A DNA stretch of 64,000 nt from Chryseobacterium ureilyticum. GTDB taxonomy: Bacteria > Bacteroidota > Bacteroidia > Flavobacteriales > Weeksellaceae. The notes under the pieces are model-generated. The model saw only the letters and a program-made list of their open reading frames with translations, was not told the DNA's origin and did no database searches. Position numbers and translations under genes: made by a program. Location of the stretch: assembly GCF_900156735.1 (NCBI RefSeq), contig NZ_FTOL01000001.1, forward strand, positions 744,001-808,000, written 5' to 3'. This document shows, one piece after another, positions 1 through 8,364 of this stretch. The first letter of the stretch is position 1. Each line of letters begins with the position of its first letter.

Positions 1-181
1 CATTCTTGAGTCTAAAAAATTACTTCATCTCACTTACCGTTCAGTAAAGGAAATAGCTTCAGAGCTGGGGTTTGATGATGAGTTTTATTTCAGCAGATAT
101 TTTAAAAAATCTGTAGGATGTTCACCTAAACAATATAGAGAAAAAGTTGGAATTTCTGTAGTGGCAAAAATGTCCATGTAA
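1..181 (+). CDS. AraC-family regulator, C-terminal fragment (cut by window edge)
   Basis: An open frame enters from the left edge and stops at TAA 179-181. The 59 visible residues form the second half of an AraC/XylS DNA-binding domain: the recognition-helix segment EIASELGFDDEFYFSRYFKK followed by the usual CSPKQYRE ending. The effector domain and start lie outside the window. It ends 64 bases before a DUF417 membrane protein on the same strand. In enterobacteria the AraC-type RclR controls rclC, a DUF417 gene, so the pair may be a regulator and target; that link is inference. Confidence 0.85.
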   Translation, partial: ILESKKLLHLTYRSVKEIASELGFDDEFYFSRYFKKSVGCSPKQYREKVGISVVAKMSM

Positions 182-245
182 TATCCTGAAATATCTATGG
201 CAACGCGCTAAGCATGTGAATACCTTTGTTAAAAAAGTAAATCAT

Positions 246-869
246 ATGCAAAACAGTAGATTATACAATCGTTTATTAAAATTAGACGCTTATTTTTTCA
301 ATTTTCTGAGAATATCAATATTTATCGTTATGGCATGGATTGGAGGGCTTAAAGCTTTTCAATATGAAGCTGATGGCATTGTGCCATTTGTTGCCAACAG
401 TCCTTTCATGAGCTTCTTCTATAAAAATGCGGGAAATAAAGTATTGAATGAAGACCAAAAATTAGTTTCAGAATATACATTATATAAAAACCCGGAAGGA
501 AAAGTAGTGAAGAAGAATATTGATTGGCATACAGCCAACGGAACATATATATTTTCTTACGGATTGGGAACAATGATTATTGGGATTGGAATATTAGTAT
601 TATTAGGTATTTGGTTTCCAAGAATAGGAGCTGTGGGAGGAATTTTGACATTTTTTATGTCATTAGTTACTTTATCTTTTCTGGTAACCACTCCTGAAGT
701 ATATGTTCCCAATCTTGGAGGTGATTTTCCTACACCGCAATATGGCTTTCCATACCTTTCAGGAGCAGGAAGGCTTGTCATAAAAGATATTATTATGATG
801 GCGGGTGGATTGGTCTTATTTTCAGATAGTTTAAAGAGATTGGTGAAGCCATCTTTGAATCTGGCTTAA
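246..869 (+). CDS. DUF417 (YkgB/RclC-like) inner-membrane protein
   Basis: About 207 residues with a hydrophobic segment near the N terminus (FLRISIFIVMAWIGGLKAFQ), then a long loop, and three more hydrophobic segments. The early WIGGLKAFQYEADGIVPFV stretch and the later GAGRLVIKDIIMMAGG region are typical of DUF417. The family includes RclC of the E. coli reactive-chlorine regulon, whose molecular activity is unknown. The frame also permits a GTG at 216, but the ATG at 246 is preferred because it begins just ahead of the conserved region. It follows an AraC-type regulator on the same strand. Confidence 0.82.
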   Translation: MQNSRLYNRLLKLDAYFFNFLRISIFIVMAWIGGLKAFQYEADGIVPFVANSPFMSFFYKNAGNKVLNEDQKLVSEYTLYKNPEGKVVKKNIDWHTANGTYIFSYGLGTMIIGIGILVLLGIWFPRIGAVGGILTFFMSLVTLSFLVTTPEVYVPNLGGDFPTPQYGFPYLSGAGRLVIKDIIMMAGGLVLFSDSLKRLVKPSLNLA

Positions 870-1117
870 AATCATATGTTAAAATTATAAGAGAAGTATG
901 CTGTAAAGTGATTTATTCAGTCCTTATGGGAGAAAAAAAACAAAATTATTTATCTTAAAATCGCTTTGAAATTTCTGTATTTCTCAAAAAAACACGACAT
1001 TTGTACCGCGAAAAACCGACTCAATAATAAGACGGGAATTCAAACAAAAATTTCAAAATAGTGCAAGTGAGACCCAAAGTTTCGTTTGACGAATTAAACA
1101 AGTAGATAGATAAGCAA

Positions 1118-3520
1118 ATGAAAATATCAAACAACTGGCTGAAGGACTTTGTGACAACGGAATTGAAAACTGAAAGAATCGGTGAATTCCTTACAGATAT
1201 AGGTCTTGAAGTTGAAGGGATAGATAAATTTGAAAGTGTAAGAGGCAGCCTGGAAGGAATTGTTGTAGGTAAAGTTTTAACCTGCGAGAAACATCCTAAT
1301 GCCGATAAACTGAAGAAGACAACAGTAGACGTAGGAAACGGAAAAGTGTTGAACATTGTTTGCGGAGCTCCTAACGTAGATGCAGGACAAACTGTTCCTG
1401 TAGCGGTTGTTGGAACAAAAATCTATGATAAAACAGGAAACTTTTTTGAAATTAAAGAAGCAAAAATCAGAGGTGAGGTTTCTCAGGGGATGATTTGTGC
1501 AGAAGATGAGCTTGGTCTTAGTGAAGATCACGGTGGAATCATGGTGCTGGATGAAACGAAATATGAAGTAGGAAAAAACTTTGCTGACTATTTTGAATTA
1601 ACAAACGATGAGGTTTTCGAAATTGGTTTAACGCCAAACAGAACCGATGCAATGTCTCACTATGGGGTTGCAAGAGATCTACATGCTTACCTTTCTACAA
1701 ATCAACTGAAGTCAAAATTCAATAAAGTAGCTTCTGAAGCTCTAAATAATGAAGGTTCTCATGATTTCAAACTTGAAATTGAGGATGCTGAACTATGCCC
1801 AAGATATATTGGAGCAGTGATTGAAGATGTAAAGGTAGCAGAATCTCCATCTTGGTTAAAAGACAGATTGAAAGCTATCGGATTAAGTCCAATCAATAAC
1901 GTAGTAGACATTACAAACTATATTCTTCACGGATACGGACAGCCACTTCACGCATTTGATGCAGATAAAATTGCAGATAAAAAAGTGAAAGTAGGCGTTG
2001 TAAAACCGGGAACGAAATTCACCACTTTAGACGGTGTTGAAAGAACATTGAACGGTACTGAAATCATGATTAAAGATGGTCAGGACAATCCAATGTGTAT
2101 TGCAGGAGTTTTCGGAGGTGCAAATTCAGGAGTTTCTGAAACTACAAAGACTGTATTTTTAGAAAGTGCTTACTTTAACCCAATTGCGGTAAGAAAAGGA
2201 GCAAAACTTCACAGCTTAAATACCGATGCATCTTTCAGATTTGAAAGAGGAGTTGACCCAAATATTACAAGAACAGCAATTACTCACGCTATTAAAATGA
2301 TCCAGGAAATAGCAGAAGGAAAGTTAGTGGGAGAGTTGTTGGAAGAATATCCTAAGAAAATAGAAGATAGCTATGTGATCTTAAGATTCTCTAAGATTGA
2401 ACAGATTTTAGGAACAAAAATTCACAGAGAAAAAGTAAAGGAGATCTTAAAAGCTTTGGAAATTCAGGTTTTAAATGAAATTCCTAATGGATTTGAAATC
2501 TCTGTTCCAGCTTACAGAGCAGATGTAACAAGAGAAATCGACGTTATCGAAGAGATTTTAAGAATCTATGGCTACAATAAAATTGATGCTCCGCAGAAGA
2601 TTTCTTTCACTCCGGTTAAGCTAAGTGCAAACGACCAGGATGAATTGGAAAACAGCTGGGCAAGAGGGTTACAAAGTCTAGGATTCAATGAGGTAATGAA
2701 TAACTCATTAACTTCTGTAAAAGACGAAACAGATGCTGTAAAACTATTAAACCCATTAAGCGGTGATCTTGCATTCATGAGAAAGTCTTTACTGGAAGGG
2801 CTTCTTCAGAATACTGTATATAATATCAACAGAAAAAATCAGGATATCAAATTTTTTGAATTCGGAAAAATCTACCACAAGAAAGATAAGTACGAAGAGA
2901 GAAAACAATTGGCTATCATCGTTTCAGGAAGAGATGTTGCTGAAAACTGGTTGCAACCTAAATCTGCTGTAAGTTTCTATAACTTAAAAGCATATGTTAA
3001 AGTGTTGTTGGAAAGATTAGCTATTGATTACAAAGAAGTAGCTTTATCTGATGACAGATTCTCTGATGCATTAGCTTATGAAGCAGAAGGAAAAACATTA
3101 GTAAGAATCGGTAAAGTAGCTCCGGCTCTTTTAAAGGATTTTGATATCGATCAGGATTGTTTCTATGCAGAAATCGAGCTTGAGTTTGCTCAGGAATTAC
3201 GTTCTAAAAATGAATTGAAGTTTAAGGATATTCCTAAATTCAACAAGATCAGAAGAGACTTAGCTTTACTGATTGATAAGAATGTAAACTATCAGGATTT
3301 ATATCAGACTGCAAAGAAAAATAAATCTCCATTCATTAAGAGTATTAATTTATTCGACGTTTATGAAGGGAAAAATTTACCTGAAGGCAAGAAGTCTTAC
3401 GCGATGAGCTTCGAACTGTTAAACGAAGAGAAAACACTGGAAGAAAAGGAAATTACAGAAGTAATGGATTCTTTAATCAAATCTTTCCAGAAAGAGTTCA
3501 ACGCAGAATTAAGATCTTAA
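1118..3520 (+). CDS. pheT: Phenylalanine--tRNA ligase beta subunit
   Basis: An 800-residue protein of the usual bacterial PheT length. It starts MKISNNWLKDF and shows the order expected of the family: an OB-fold tRNA-binding domain (about residues 40-150, EGIVVGKVLTCEKHPNADKL), the B3/B4 editing domain (about 210-380, including SPINNVVDITNYILHGYGQP), B5, a catalytic-like core, and the C-terminal anticodon-binding FDX-ACB domain (about 705-800, DIPKFNKIRRDLALLIDKN). With PheS it charges tRNA-Phe in the cytoplasm. pheS is not adjacent, so the two subunits are encoded apart here. A strong terminator follows. Confidence 0.98.
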   Translation: MKISNNWLKDFVTTELKTERIGEFLTDIGLEVEGIDKFESVRGSLEGIVVGKVLTCEKHPNADKLKKTTVDVGNGKVLNIVCGAPNVDAGQTVPVAVVGTKIYDKTGNFFEIKEAKIRGEVSQGMICAEDELGLSEDHGGIMVLDETKYEVGKNFADYFELTNDEVFEIGLTPNRTDAMSHYGVARDLHAYLSTNQLKSKFNKVASEALNNEGSHDFKLEIEDAELCPRYIGAVIEDVKVAESPSWLKDRLKAIGLSPINNVVDITNYILHGYGQPLHAFDADKIADKKVKVGVVKPGTKFTTLDGVERTLNGTEIMIKDGQDNPMCIAGVFGGANSGVSETTKTVFLESAYFNPIAVRKGAKLHSLNTDASFRFERGVDPNITRTAITHAIKMIQEIAEGKLVGELLEEYPKKIEDSYVILRFSKIEQILGTKIHREKVKEILKALEIQVLNEIPNGFEISVPAYRADVTREIDVIEEILRIYGYNKIDAPQKISFTPVKLSANDQDELENSWARGLQSLGFNEVMNNSLTSVKDETDAVKLLNPLSGDLAFMRKSLLEGLLQNTVYNINRKNQDIKFFEFGKIYHKKDKYEERKQLAIIVSGRDVAENWLQPKSAVSFYNLKAYVKVLLERLAIDYKEVALSDDRFSDALAYEAEGKTLVRIGKVAPALLKDFDIDQDCFYAEIELEFAQELRSKNELKFKDIPKFNKIRRDLALLIDKNVNYQDLYQTAKKNKSPFIKSINLFDVYEGKNLPEGKKSYAMSFELLNEEKTLEEKEITEVMDSLIKSFQKEFNAELRS

Positions 3521-3544
3521 TATAAAAGATTGAAAAATATATAG

Positions 3545-3574
3545 AAACGGACTTTTTTAAGTCCGTTTTTTTTT
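3545..3574 (+). terminator. Rho-independent terminator of pheT
   Basis: A perfect 10-bp stem (AAACGGACTT / AAGTCCGTTT) with a four-base T loop is followed by a run of T. It begins 24 bases after the pheT stop codon. Confidence 0.9.
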
Positions 3575-3883
3575 GTGTGTTTAGAAATCTAAAAGTCATT
3601 TTAAGTTGGAATACACGCAAAAAAAATATTATAAAAATAGGTAAGTTGTATATAATTTTGATAATGATATAACAAATAATTAAACATCTTTCAGTTTTAA
3701 AAATTTCTGTCTGAGGTTAATTATTTAAATAATAAGATAAATTAATTCAATATAATACGAAATATTTTCAAATATAAATTACGGTTTTCCACAATAAACA
3801 AGGCACTTAACATAATAAAAAATATCTCTTTGATATGAATTAATTGTATATATTTAAAACGTAATTTTAAAAAATATACAATT
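3575..3883. other. AT-rich intergenic stretch, no gene seen
   Basis: About 300 bases of very AT-rich sequence between the pheT terminator and the GG-leader peptide. I see no plausible open frame and no perfect TAnnTTTG box; the nearest is TCTCTTTG at 3825-3832, one mismatch. It may hold the promoter for the peptide. Confidence 0.5.
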
Positions 3884-4054
3884 ATAAAAAAATTAAAAAA
3901 GTTAACTCGCGAAGACCTTAAAACTGTAAAAGGAGGTATTAAACAAGTTTGGATTGCAGAATTTTGTGGTCAGACTGCTACTACAACTCAAGATTGGACA
4001 CCACAGCAAGCAAATCAGTGGCTTGCTAATCTTGAAGCAAATTACTGCAATTAA
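3884..4054 (+). CDS. Bacteriocin-like GG-leader peptide with no canonical start codon
   Basis: Read by eye, the frame gives a 56-residue peptide whose first 18 residues (K-K-L-K-K-L-T-R-E-D-L-K-T-V-K-G-G after the start) match double-glycine leaders of Bacteroidota peptide precursors. The predicted core after GG begins IKQVWIAEFCGQ and contains two cysteines and four tryptophan-spaced hydrophilic stretches. Where ATG is expected the sequence has ATA (3884-3886). Between the upstream in-frame stop (3836-3838) and TAA there is no ATG, GTG or TTG. It is therefore an ATA-initiated gene, a recently inactivated gene, or a base error. No cyclase, peptidase-ABC transporter or other maturation gene is nearby. 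Confidence 0.55.
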   Translation: MKKLKKLTREDLKTVKGGIKQVWIAEFCGQTATTTQDWTPQQANQWLANLEANYCN

Positions 4055-4075
4055 TATTTGTTCATATTAATTATT

Positions 4076-4114
4076 TGCACTTATGACCTAAAAAAGTTAT
4101 AAGTGCATTTTTTT
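4076..4114 (+). terminator. Terminator after the GG-leader peptide
   Basis: A 9-bp inverted repeat (TGCACTTAT / ATAAGTGCA) is followed by seven T. It ends 18 bases before the GLPGLI gene's ATG, so that gene is partly insulated from, or served by read-through of, the peptide transcript. Confidence 0.8.
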
Positions 4115-4132
4115 GCAATCAAAAATAATTCT

Positions 4133-4984
4133 ATGCATTACTATAAAAAAAATTTTCAATTATTAGCCTTATTTTTTAGTGTCTTATTTTTTTCTCAATT
4201 ACATAAAAAAGATACTCTGCGTGGTGAATTTACCTATTTATTAAAAGCTAAATTGAATACATTAACTCCTGATTATAGACATGAAGAATTTTTTTCATTA
4301 CAGATAGGTGATAAACGTGCATTTTTTGCAAGTACTCAATCACTGAAAAGAGATTCAGTATATCAAGCACTTCCAATAAAAACTTTAGAAAATGGAGCAA
4401 AGCTATTAAGTTCAAAAGGAGTATCTGTTCCAAAAACAAAATTTTCCTTTACTATAATACAATCAAATGAAGATATACAATATTTTAACTTAGTTGGAAT
4501 GTCAATACTCACCTATAAAGAACCAATAATAAAAAATTGGAAACTTATAGATGAAACAAAAATAATCAATACAATCAATTGTAAGAAAGCAGAAGTTACT
4601 TTTAAAGGTCGGAACTGGATAGCATGGTATTCTCCTGAAATTCCGTTGCCTTATGGTCCATACAAATTTAGCGGATTGCCTGGATTAATCGTTAAAATAA
4701 CGGATGACAAAGGAGATTATGATTTTGAACTAGTAAAATCTATACCTGCATCTAAATTAAAAGATAAATTAATTACCATTAAGAAAAGCAGATATGTAGA
4801 CGCTATAGAAACTACTAGACCGAAATTTGAAAAAGCATTAAAAGATGCTAATGCGAATTTAATTGGTGTACTTCAAAGTTCTGACACTACTATTATACAA
4901 GGTCAAGAAATAATTAGACAACGCCAAAAAGAAAGAGAGGAAAATAAAAAATACGAAAACCCGTTAGAATTAGGAAAAGATTAG
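4133..4984 (+). CDS. GLPGLI-family secreted protein
   Basis: A 283-residue protein with an N-terminal hydrophobic signal (about residues 5-20, FQLLALFFSVLFFSQ) and the family signature KFSGLPGLIVKITDD in the second half. GLPGLI proteins are common in Bacteroidota, usually exported and of unknown function; in Chryseobacterium they often lie next to short GG-leader peptides, as here. The frame can extend upstream to a GTG at 4103, but that codon sits inside the preceding terminator stem, so ATG 4133 is preferred. The stop codon is embedded in its own terminator hairpin. Confidence 0.88.
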   Translation: MHYYKKNFQLLALFFSVLFFSQLHKKDTLRGEFTYLLKAKLNTLTPDYRHEEFFSLQIGDKRAFFASTQSLKRDSVYQALPIKTLENGAKLLSSKGVSVPKTKFSFTIIQSNEDIQYFNLVGMSILTYKEPIIKNWKLIDETKIINTINCKKAEVTFKGRNWIAWYSPEIPLPYGPYKFSGLPGLIVKITDDKGDYDFELVKSIPASKLKDKLITIKKSRYVDAIETTRPKFEKALKDANANLIGVLQSSDTTIIQGQEIIRQRQKEREENKKYENPLELGKD

Positions 4985-5002
4985 CTAATGGCTAATCTTT
5001 TT
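4979..5002 (+). terminator. Terminator overlapping the GLPGLI stop codon
   Basis: The stem GATTAGC / GCTAATC with a five-base loop is followed by TTTTTC. The TAG stop lies inside the left arm, so ribosomes finishing the gene would reach the hairpin. Confidence 0.7.
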
Positions 5003-5084
5003 CGTTTGTATTCAAACAGTTAGCTTATTCGTTAGCTGAATATATAATATAAATATATCATTATCATAATTTTATCAGCGATAA

Positions 5085-5250
5085 AATCTTTGTGCCTTTT
5101 GATATATCATTAAAAATATCTTGCGTCTTCGCGTTTACCAACCTATTAAAGTTAACTTTCAAAGTTGAGATTGTTACGTTTTATTTGTAAGGACAGGGTT
5201 GTGATATTTGTGCAAGTATTAGTGTTATTTGTGTTTAAAAAAACAACTGT
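5085..5250. repeat. Interspersed degenerate repeat, copy 1
   Basis: Non-coding sequence that aligns along roughly 160 bases with 33800-33960. Shared blocks include CTTGCGTCTT, GCGTTTA-CAACCTATTAAA, AAGTTGA and GGTTGTGATATTTGTG. A more diverged relative lies at 54325-54482. I see no open frame and no transposase link. Confidence 0.75.
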
Positions 5251-5299
5251 TAAAGAATAATAAAATTCACCGCAACCCGTTTAAATAATATAAAATCCG

Positions 5300-5307
5300 T
5301 AAATTTG
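5300..5307 (+). promoter_or_regulatory. -7 promoter box TAAATTTG for the META lipoprotein
   Basis: A perfect match to the Bacteroidota TAnnTTTG box, 21 bases before the ATG at 5329. No convincing TTG (-33) was found at the usual distance. Confidence 0.6.
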
Positions 5308-5328
5308 GATTAATTCAAAAAGAAAAAA

Positions 5329-5739
5329 ATGAAAAATCTTTTTTTAAGTATATGTACAGCAGCGGTATTGGCTTCGTGTGGATCCATGACCAGCCCATCT
5401 GCCTCAAAAGTAGGAAAGGCTCAGCCGGCTCTTGCCAATACTAAATGGACATTGGCTGACAATGTGAAAGGAAAAGTTCCGACATTGAATATTGAAGGAG
5501 AGAAAATAACGGGAAATGCCGGATGTAACAATTATTTTGGAACAGCTCAGATAGACCCTTCTACAGGTGGTTTCACAGCTGGACAAATGGGATCTACAAA
5601 AATGATGTGTAATAACATTGGTGTAGAGCAGAACTTTATGGATATGATGGGAAAAGCAAATAAATATGTGATTTCCGGAACCACTTTAGAGCTTTATAAA
5701 GACAATCTTTTACTATTGAAATTCAATAAATCAGAATAA
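5329..5739 (+). CDS. META-domain (HslJ-like) lipoprotein
   Basis: A 136-residue protein with a lipoprotein signal ending in the lipobox L-A-S-C (Cys at about residue 17). The rest is a single META domain: it opens with NTKWTLAD, contains the signature ITGNAGCNNYFGTA, and closes with ELYKDNLLLLKF. META proteins such as HslJ are small envelope proteins linked to stress or novobiocin tolerance; the biochemical role is not known. It has its own promoter box and terminator, so it is probably monocistronic. Confidence 0.9.
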   Translation: MKNLFLSICTAAVLASCGSMTSPSASKVGKAQPALANTKWTLADNVKGKVPTLNIEGEKITGNAGCNNYFGTAQIDPSTGGFTAGQMGSTKMMCNNIGVEQNFMDMMGKANKYVISGTTLELYKDNLLLLKFNKSE

Positions 5740-5744
5740 AAAAC

Positions 5745-5772
5745 AAAGGAACTCAATTTGAGTTCCTTTTTT
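5745..5772. terminator. Bidirectional terminator between convergent genes
   Basis: A near-perfect inverted repeat AAAGGAACTC...GAGTTCCTTT with A-rich and T-rich flanks. It can end transcripts of the META gene on plus and of the acidic protein gene on minus. Confidence 0.85.
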
Positions 5773-5787
5773 ATGTTTAGAGTGTTA

Positions 5788-6027
5788 TTAATCTTCCTCT
5801 TCTTCGTCGTACTTAGCCAACTCTTCATCGCACCATTTGAATGCTGCTTCTACCACCTTTGTAGCTTCGTCTGCCATAGTTTCCTCGTCATCTCCTTCTA
5901 AATCGTCTAACCACTCAACTTCCTCTTCTTCAACGTTTAAGATGAATCTTGGGTATTCAGTGTGTACTACGAATAGATCCTCTGGAAACTCCGAATTATC
6001 TGCTAATAAAAACTTTGGTAATTTCAT
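5788..6027 (-). CDS. Conserved small acidic protein, function unknown
   Basis: A 79-residue protein starting MKLPKFLLADNSEFPEDLF with no signal or membrane segment. The second half is strongly acidic (runs of Glu and Asp around EEEEVEWLDDLEGDDEE and a DEEEED tail), so it is cytosolic and highly negatively charged. I do not recognise a named domain. It has its own -7 box and a terminator, supporting a real gene. No neighbour suggests a pathway. Confidence 0.78.
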   Translation of the reverse strand: MKLPKFLLADNSEFPEDLFVVHTEYPRFILNVEEEEVEWLDDLEGDDEETMADEATKVVEAAFKWCDEELAKYDEEEED

Positions 6028-6051
6028 TTTTTTAATGTTTTAACTTTAAAT

Positions 6052-6059
6052 CAAAGATA
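6052..6059 (-). promoter_or_regulatory. -7 promoter box TATCTTTG for the acidic protein
   Basis: On the minus strand TATCTTTG matches TAnnTTTG and ends 24 bases before the ATG. It lies in the short gap after the upstream membrane-protein gene, so the two genes need not be co-transcribed. Confidence 0.6.
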
Positions 6060-6065
6060 ATAAAA

Positions 6066-7382
6066 TTATTGATATTTGTTCTTGTCGATCTTAACTTTTT
6101 GTAAAACTTTATAGCTTGTCAGTGTTGTTTTATGTAAAGTATCCTGTGGCTTGAATGTGAGGCTTATCTGAGGATTTACCGTACTTATCAACTCAGCCAT
6201 CTGTATTTTATCAAGGTCTTCTTCCTCTACAATATAAAATTTCAAAGGAACTTTATCCAAGCCTTCTTCTTTTAAATATTTTGTAATCATTTTTCTGTTT
6301 TCCAAATAATTACCTTTTGATAACCAGGTGAAAAGCATACCAGACATTAAGCTTAAAATACCGATTACATAAGCTTTGATATTGAACAGTTCAAATAGCT
6401 TCTTAAAATAAACCAACCATATCGGAAAGCTAAAAGGAGCCAATAACCTATAATCCATCGGCGTTATAGAGTAGAAATATTGTATGAAATAAGAGCATAC
6501 AATCCCGGAAACACCTATGAAAATGTTAAAAAAGTCAGTATCTGAAAGTTTCTGTTTTATAAAAAGGAAAGTCATGAAAAGAATATTCATAAGCCCAATT
6601 CCGTAGATTCCATAATTGATAATCCCTCCCGCAGGATTCGCCATATGGATAAAAGGATTAAAAGTAGTGCACAACCCTTGAAACAGTTCTACCAATAGCT
6701 CAGGAGTGGTATGAAGACCCATCTCCAGGAAATGCTGTACGTATTCTTTATTAAAATAATCAATGAATAAAAATTTATACAAAACAATGAAAATCATCCC
6801 AATAGCTGCCGAAATGATAAAAGAAAGTCCATATTTTCTTTTCCAAAAAATAAGCCCATATAAACCAGTTGCTCCAATGATGAAAAGAGCGCTGTACCTG
6901 ATATTATAAAGTAAAACCAAAGATAGAGAAAGATAAAAAACAGCTTTCCAGCCTGATAGCTTTCCGTTAATAACAAGCGATGCAGTATACAGGAAAAGAA
7001 AAACAAAAGGTAATATCAAAGCTTCACTCATGGTAAAGGCAAAAACAGATAAGAAGCTGAATAAACTGCATAAAACAATCGATTCTCTGAAATAGAATTT
7101 CTTTTTCCAGGCAAATAATACAATAAAGAGACAAGCAATAATACCAATAACTTTGCTGCTCCAGAACTCATCAAAACCAAAATAGGTAAAGAATTTTATA
7201 GCGGCAGGATAGCCTAGCGGAGTTGTTGTATTGTCAATGGCAGGTAATCCGTGAGCAAATCTCATATATCGAATAGAATCCGGATTTACCCTTCCTTTTT
7301 CATTAAGTAAAAAACGAAAAATGGTCATCACTAAAGTAATGATGACCAATAATATTTGAATGTTTTTCTCTTTAATTCTCAT
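6066..7382 (-). CDS. Polytopic membrane protein, possible GT-C glycosyltransferase
   Basis: About 438 residues with roughly ten hydrophobic segments and a soluble C-terminal tail of about 85 residues. The first extracytoplasmic loop carries NPDSIRYMRFAHGLP and then GYPAAIKFF. An acidic residue in the first loop followed by a GxP motif resembles GT-C fold glycosyltransferases that use polyprenyl-linked sugars, but no family signature is decisive. The start is ATG 7382; the frame also allows TTG at 7385. It is followed by the acidic-protein gene and preceded by an 81-base gap. Confidence 0.6.
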   Translation of the reverse strand: MRIKEKNIQILLVIITLVMTIFRFLLNEKGRVNPDSIRYMRFAHGLPAIDNTTTPLGYPAAIKFFTYFGFDEFWSSKVIGIIACLFIVLFAWKKKFYFRESIVLCSLFSFLSVFAFTMSEALILPFVFLFLYTASLVINGKLSGWKAVFYLSLSLVLLYNIRYSALFIIGATGLYGLIFWKRKYGLSFIISAAIGMIFIVLYKFLFIDYFNKEYVQHFLEMGLHTTPELLVELFQGLCTTFNPFIHMANPAGGIINYGIYGIGLMNILFMTFLFIKQKLSDTDFFNIFIGVSGIVCSYFIQYFYSITPMDYRLLAPFSFPIWLVYFKKLFELFNIKAYVIGILSLMSGMLFTWLSKGNYLENRKMITKYLKEEGLDKVPLKFYIVEEEDLDKIQMAELISTVNPQISLTFKPQDTLHKTTLTSYKVLQKVKIDKNKYQ

Positions 7383-7463
7383 CAAAGCTATAGTTATTAA
7401 GTGTCAATAAAGGTTGAGAACCCAAATTTATAACTTATAACCCACAACTCATAATCTGACGAA

Positions 7464-8357
7464 TTATTTCAAAAACATTTTTGATACTTTTTCAGCTTTT
7501 TTGCTTTCAGAATAGTCGTAGAAACCTTCTCCTGATTTTACTCCCAGTTTTCCTGCAGTTACCATATTTACCAATAGTGGGTTTGGAGCATATTTAGGAT
7601 TTTTGAAACCGTCGTACATTACATTAAGAATAGCAAGACATACATCAAGACCGATGAAGTCAGCCAATTGAAGTGGTCCCATCGGATGAGCCATTCCTAA
7701 TTTCATTACCGTATCAATTTCCTCTACACCAGCAACTCCATTGTAAAGAGTTTCGATAGATTCGTTGATCATTGGCATTAAGATTCTGTTTGCAACGAAA
7801 CCAGGGTAATCGTTCACTTCCACAGGAACTTTACCTAAAGTCTTACTCATTTCGTAGATAGAATCAAAAGTTTCCTTAGAAGTAGAATATCCTTTGATGA
7901 TTTCTACAAGCTTCATGATGGGAACCGGGTTCATAAAGTGCATTCCGATTACTTTATCAGCTCTTTTTGTAGCCGCAGCAATTTTAGTGATAGAAATAGA
8001 AGAAGTATTGGTTGCAAGAATACATCCGGCAGGTGCCAATTCGTCCATCTGACCAAAGATCTTTAATTTAAGATCAAGATTCTCAGTCGCAGCTTCTACG
8101 ATTAGATCAGCAGCTCCTGCAGCATCATTAAGAGCTGTGAAAGTCGTGATATTTCCTAATGTTTCCGCTTTTTGTTCCTCTGTAAGATTTCCTTTTGCAA
8201 TGATTCTGTCAAGGTTCGTAGTAATGGTTTTCAATCCTCTGTCCAAAGCTTCCTGAGACACATCTACAAGATTTACTTTGAAACCGCTTTGTGCGAAAGT
8301 GTGCGCAATACCATTTCCCATGGTTCCAGCTCCGATAACTACAATGTTTTTGATCAT
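7464..8357 (-). CDS. 3-hydroxybutyryl-CoA (3-hydroxyacyl-CoA) dehydrogenase
   Basis: A 297-residue protein of the usual length for the single-function family. The N-terminal NAD-binding motif is GAGTMGNGIAHTFAQSG (from residue 9). The catalytic region is VIGMHFMNPVPIMKLVEII with the likely catalytic His at 140, and the C-terminal dimerisation domain has VANRILMPMINESI and GMAHPMGPLQLADFIGLD. It oxidises (S)-3-hydroxyacyl-CoA to 3-oxoacyl-CoA with NAD(P)+, in short-chain beta-oxidation or butanoyl-CoA metabolism. It starts 7 bases downstream of the small secreted protein gene, so the two are probably one operon. Confidence 0.95.
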   Translation of the reverse strand: MIKNIVVIGAGTMGNGIAHTFAQSGFKVNLVDVSQEALDRGLKTITTNLDRIIAKGNLTEEQKAETLGNITTFTALNDAAGAADLIVEAATENLDLKLKIFGQMDELAPAGCILATNTSSISITKIAAATKRADKVIGMHFMNPVPIMKLVEIIKGYSTSKETFDSIYEMSKTLGKVPVEVNDYPGFVANRILMPMINESIETLYNGVAGVEEIDTVMKLGMAHPMGPLQLADFIGLDVCLAILNVMYDGFKNPKYAPNPLLVNMVTAGKLGVKSGEGFYDYSESKKAEKVSKMFLK

Positions 8358-8364
8358 TTTTCCT

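Noticed and set aside
7383..7390. TAGCTTTG directly before the ATG of the membrane protein gene
   Set aside because: Matches the -7 pattern but with zero bases to the ATG, so the transcript would start within the gene; treated as chance.
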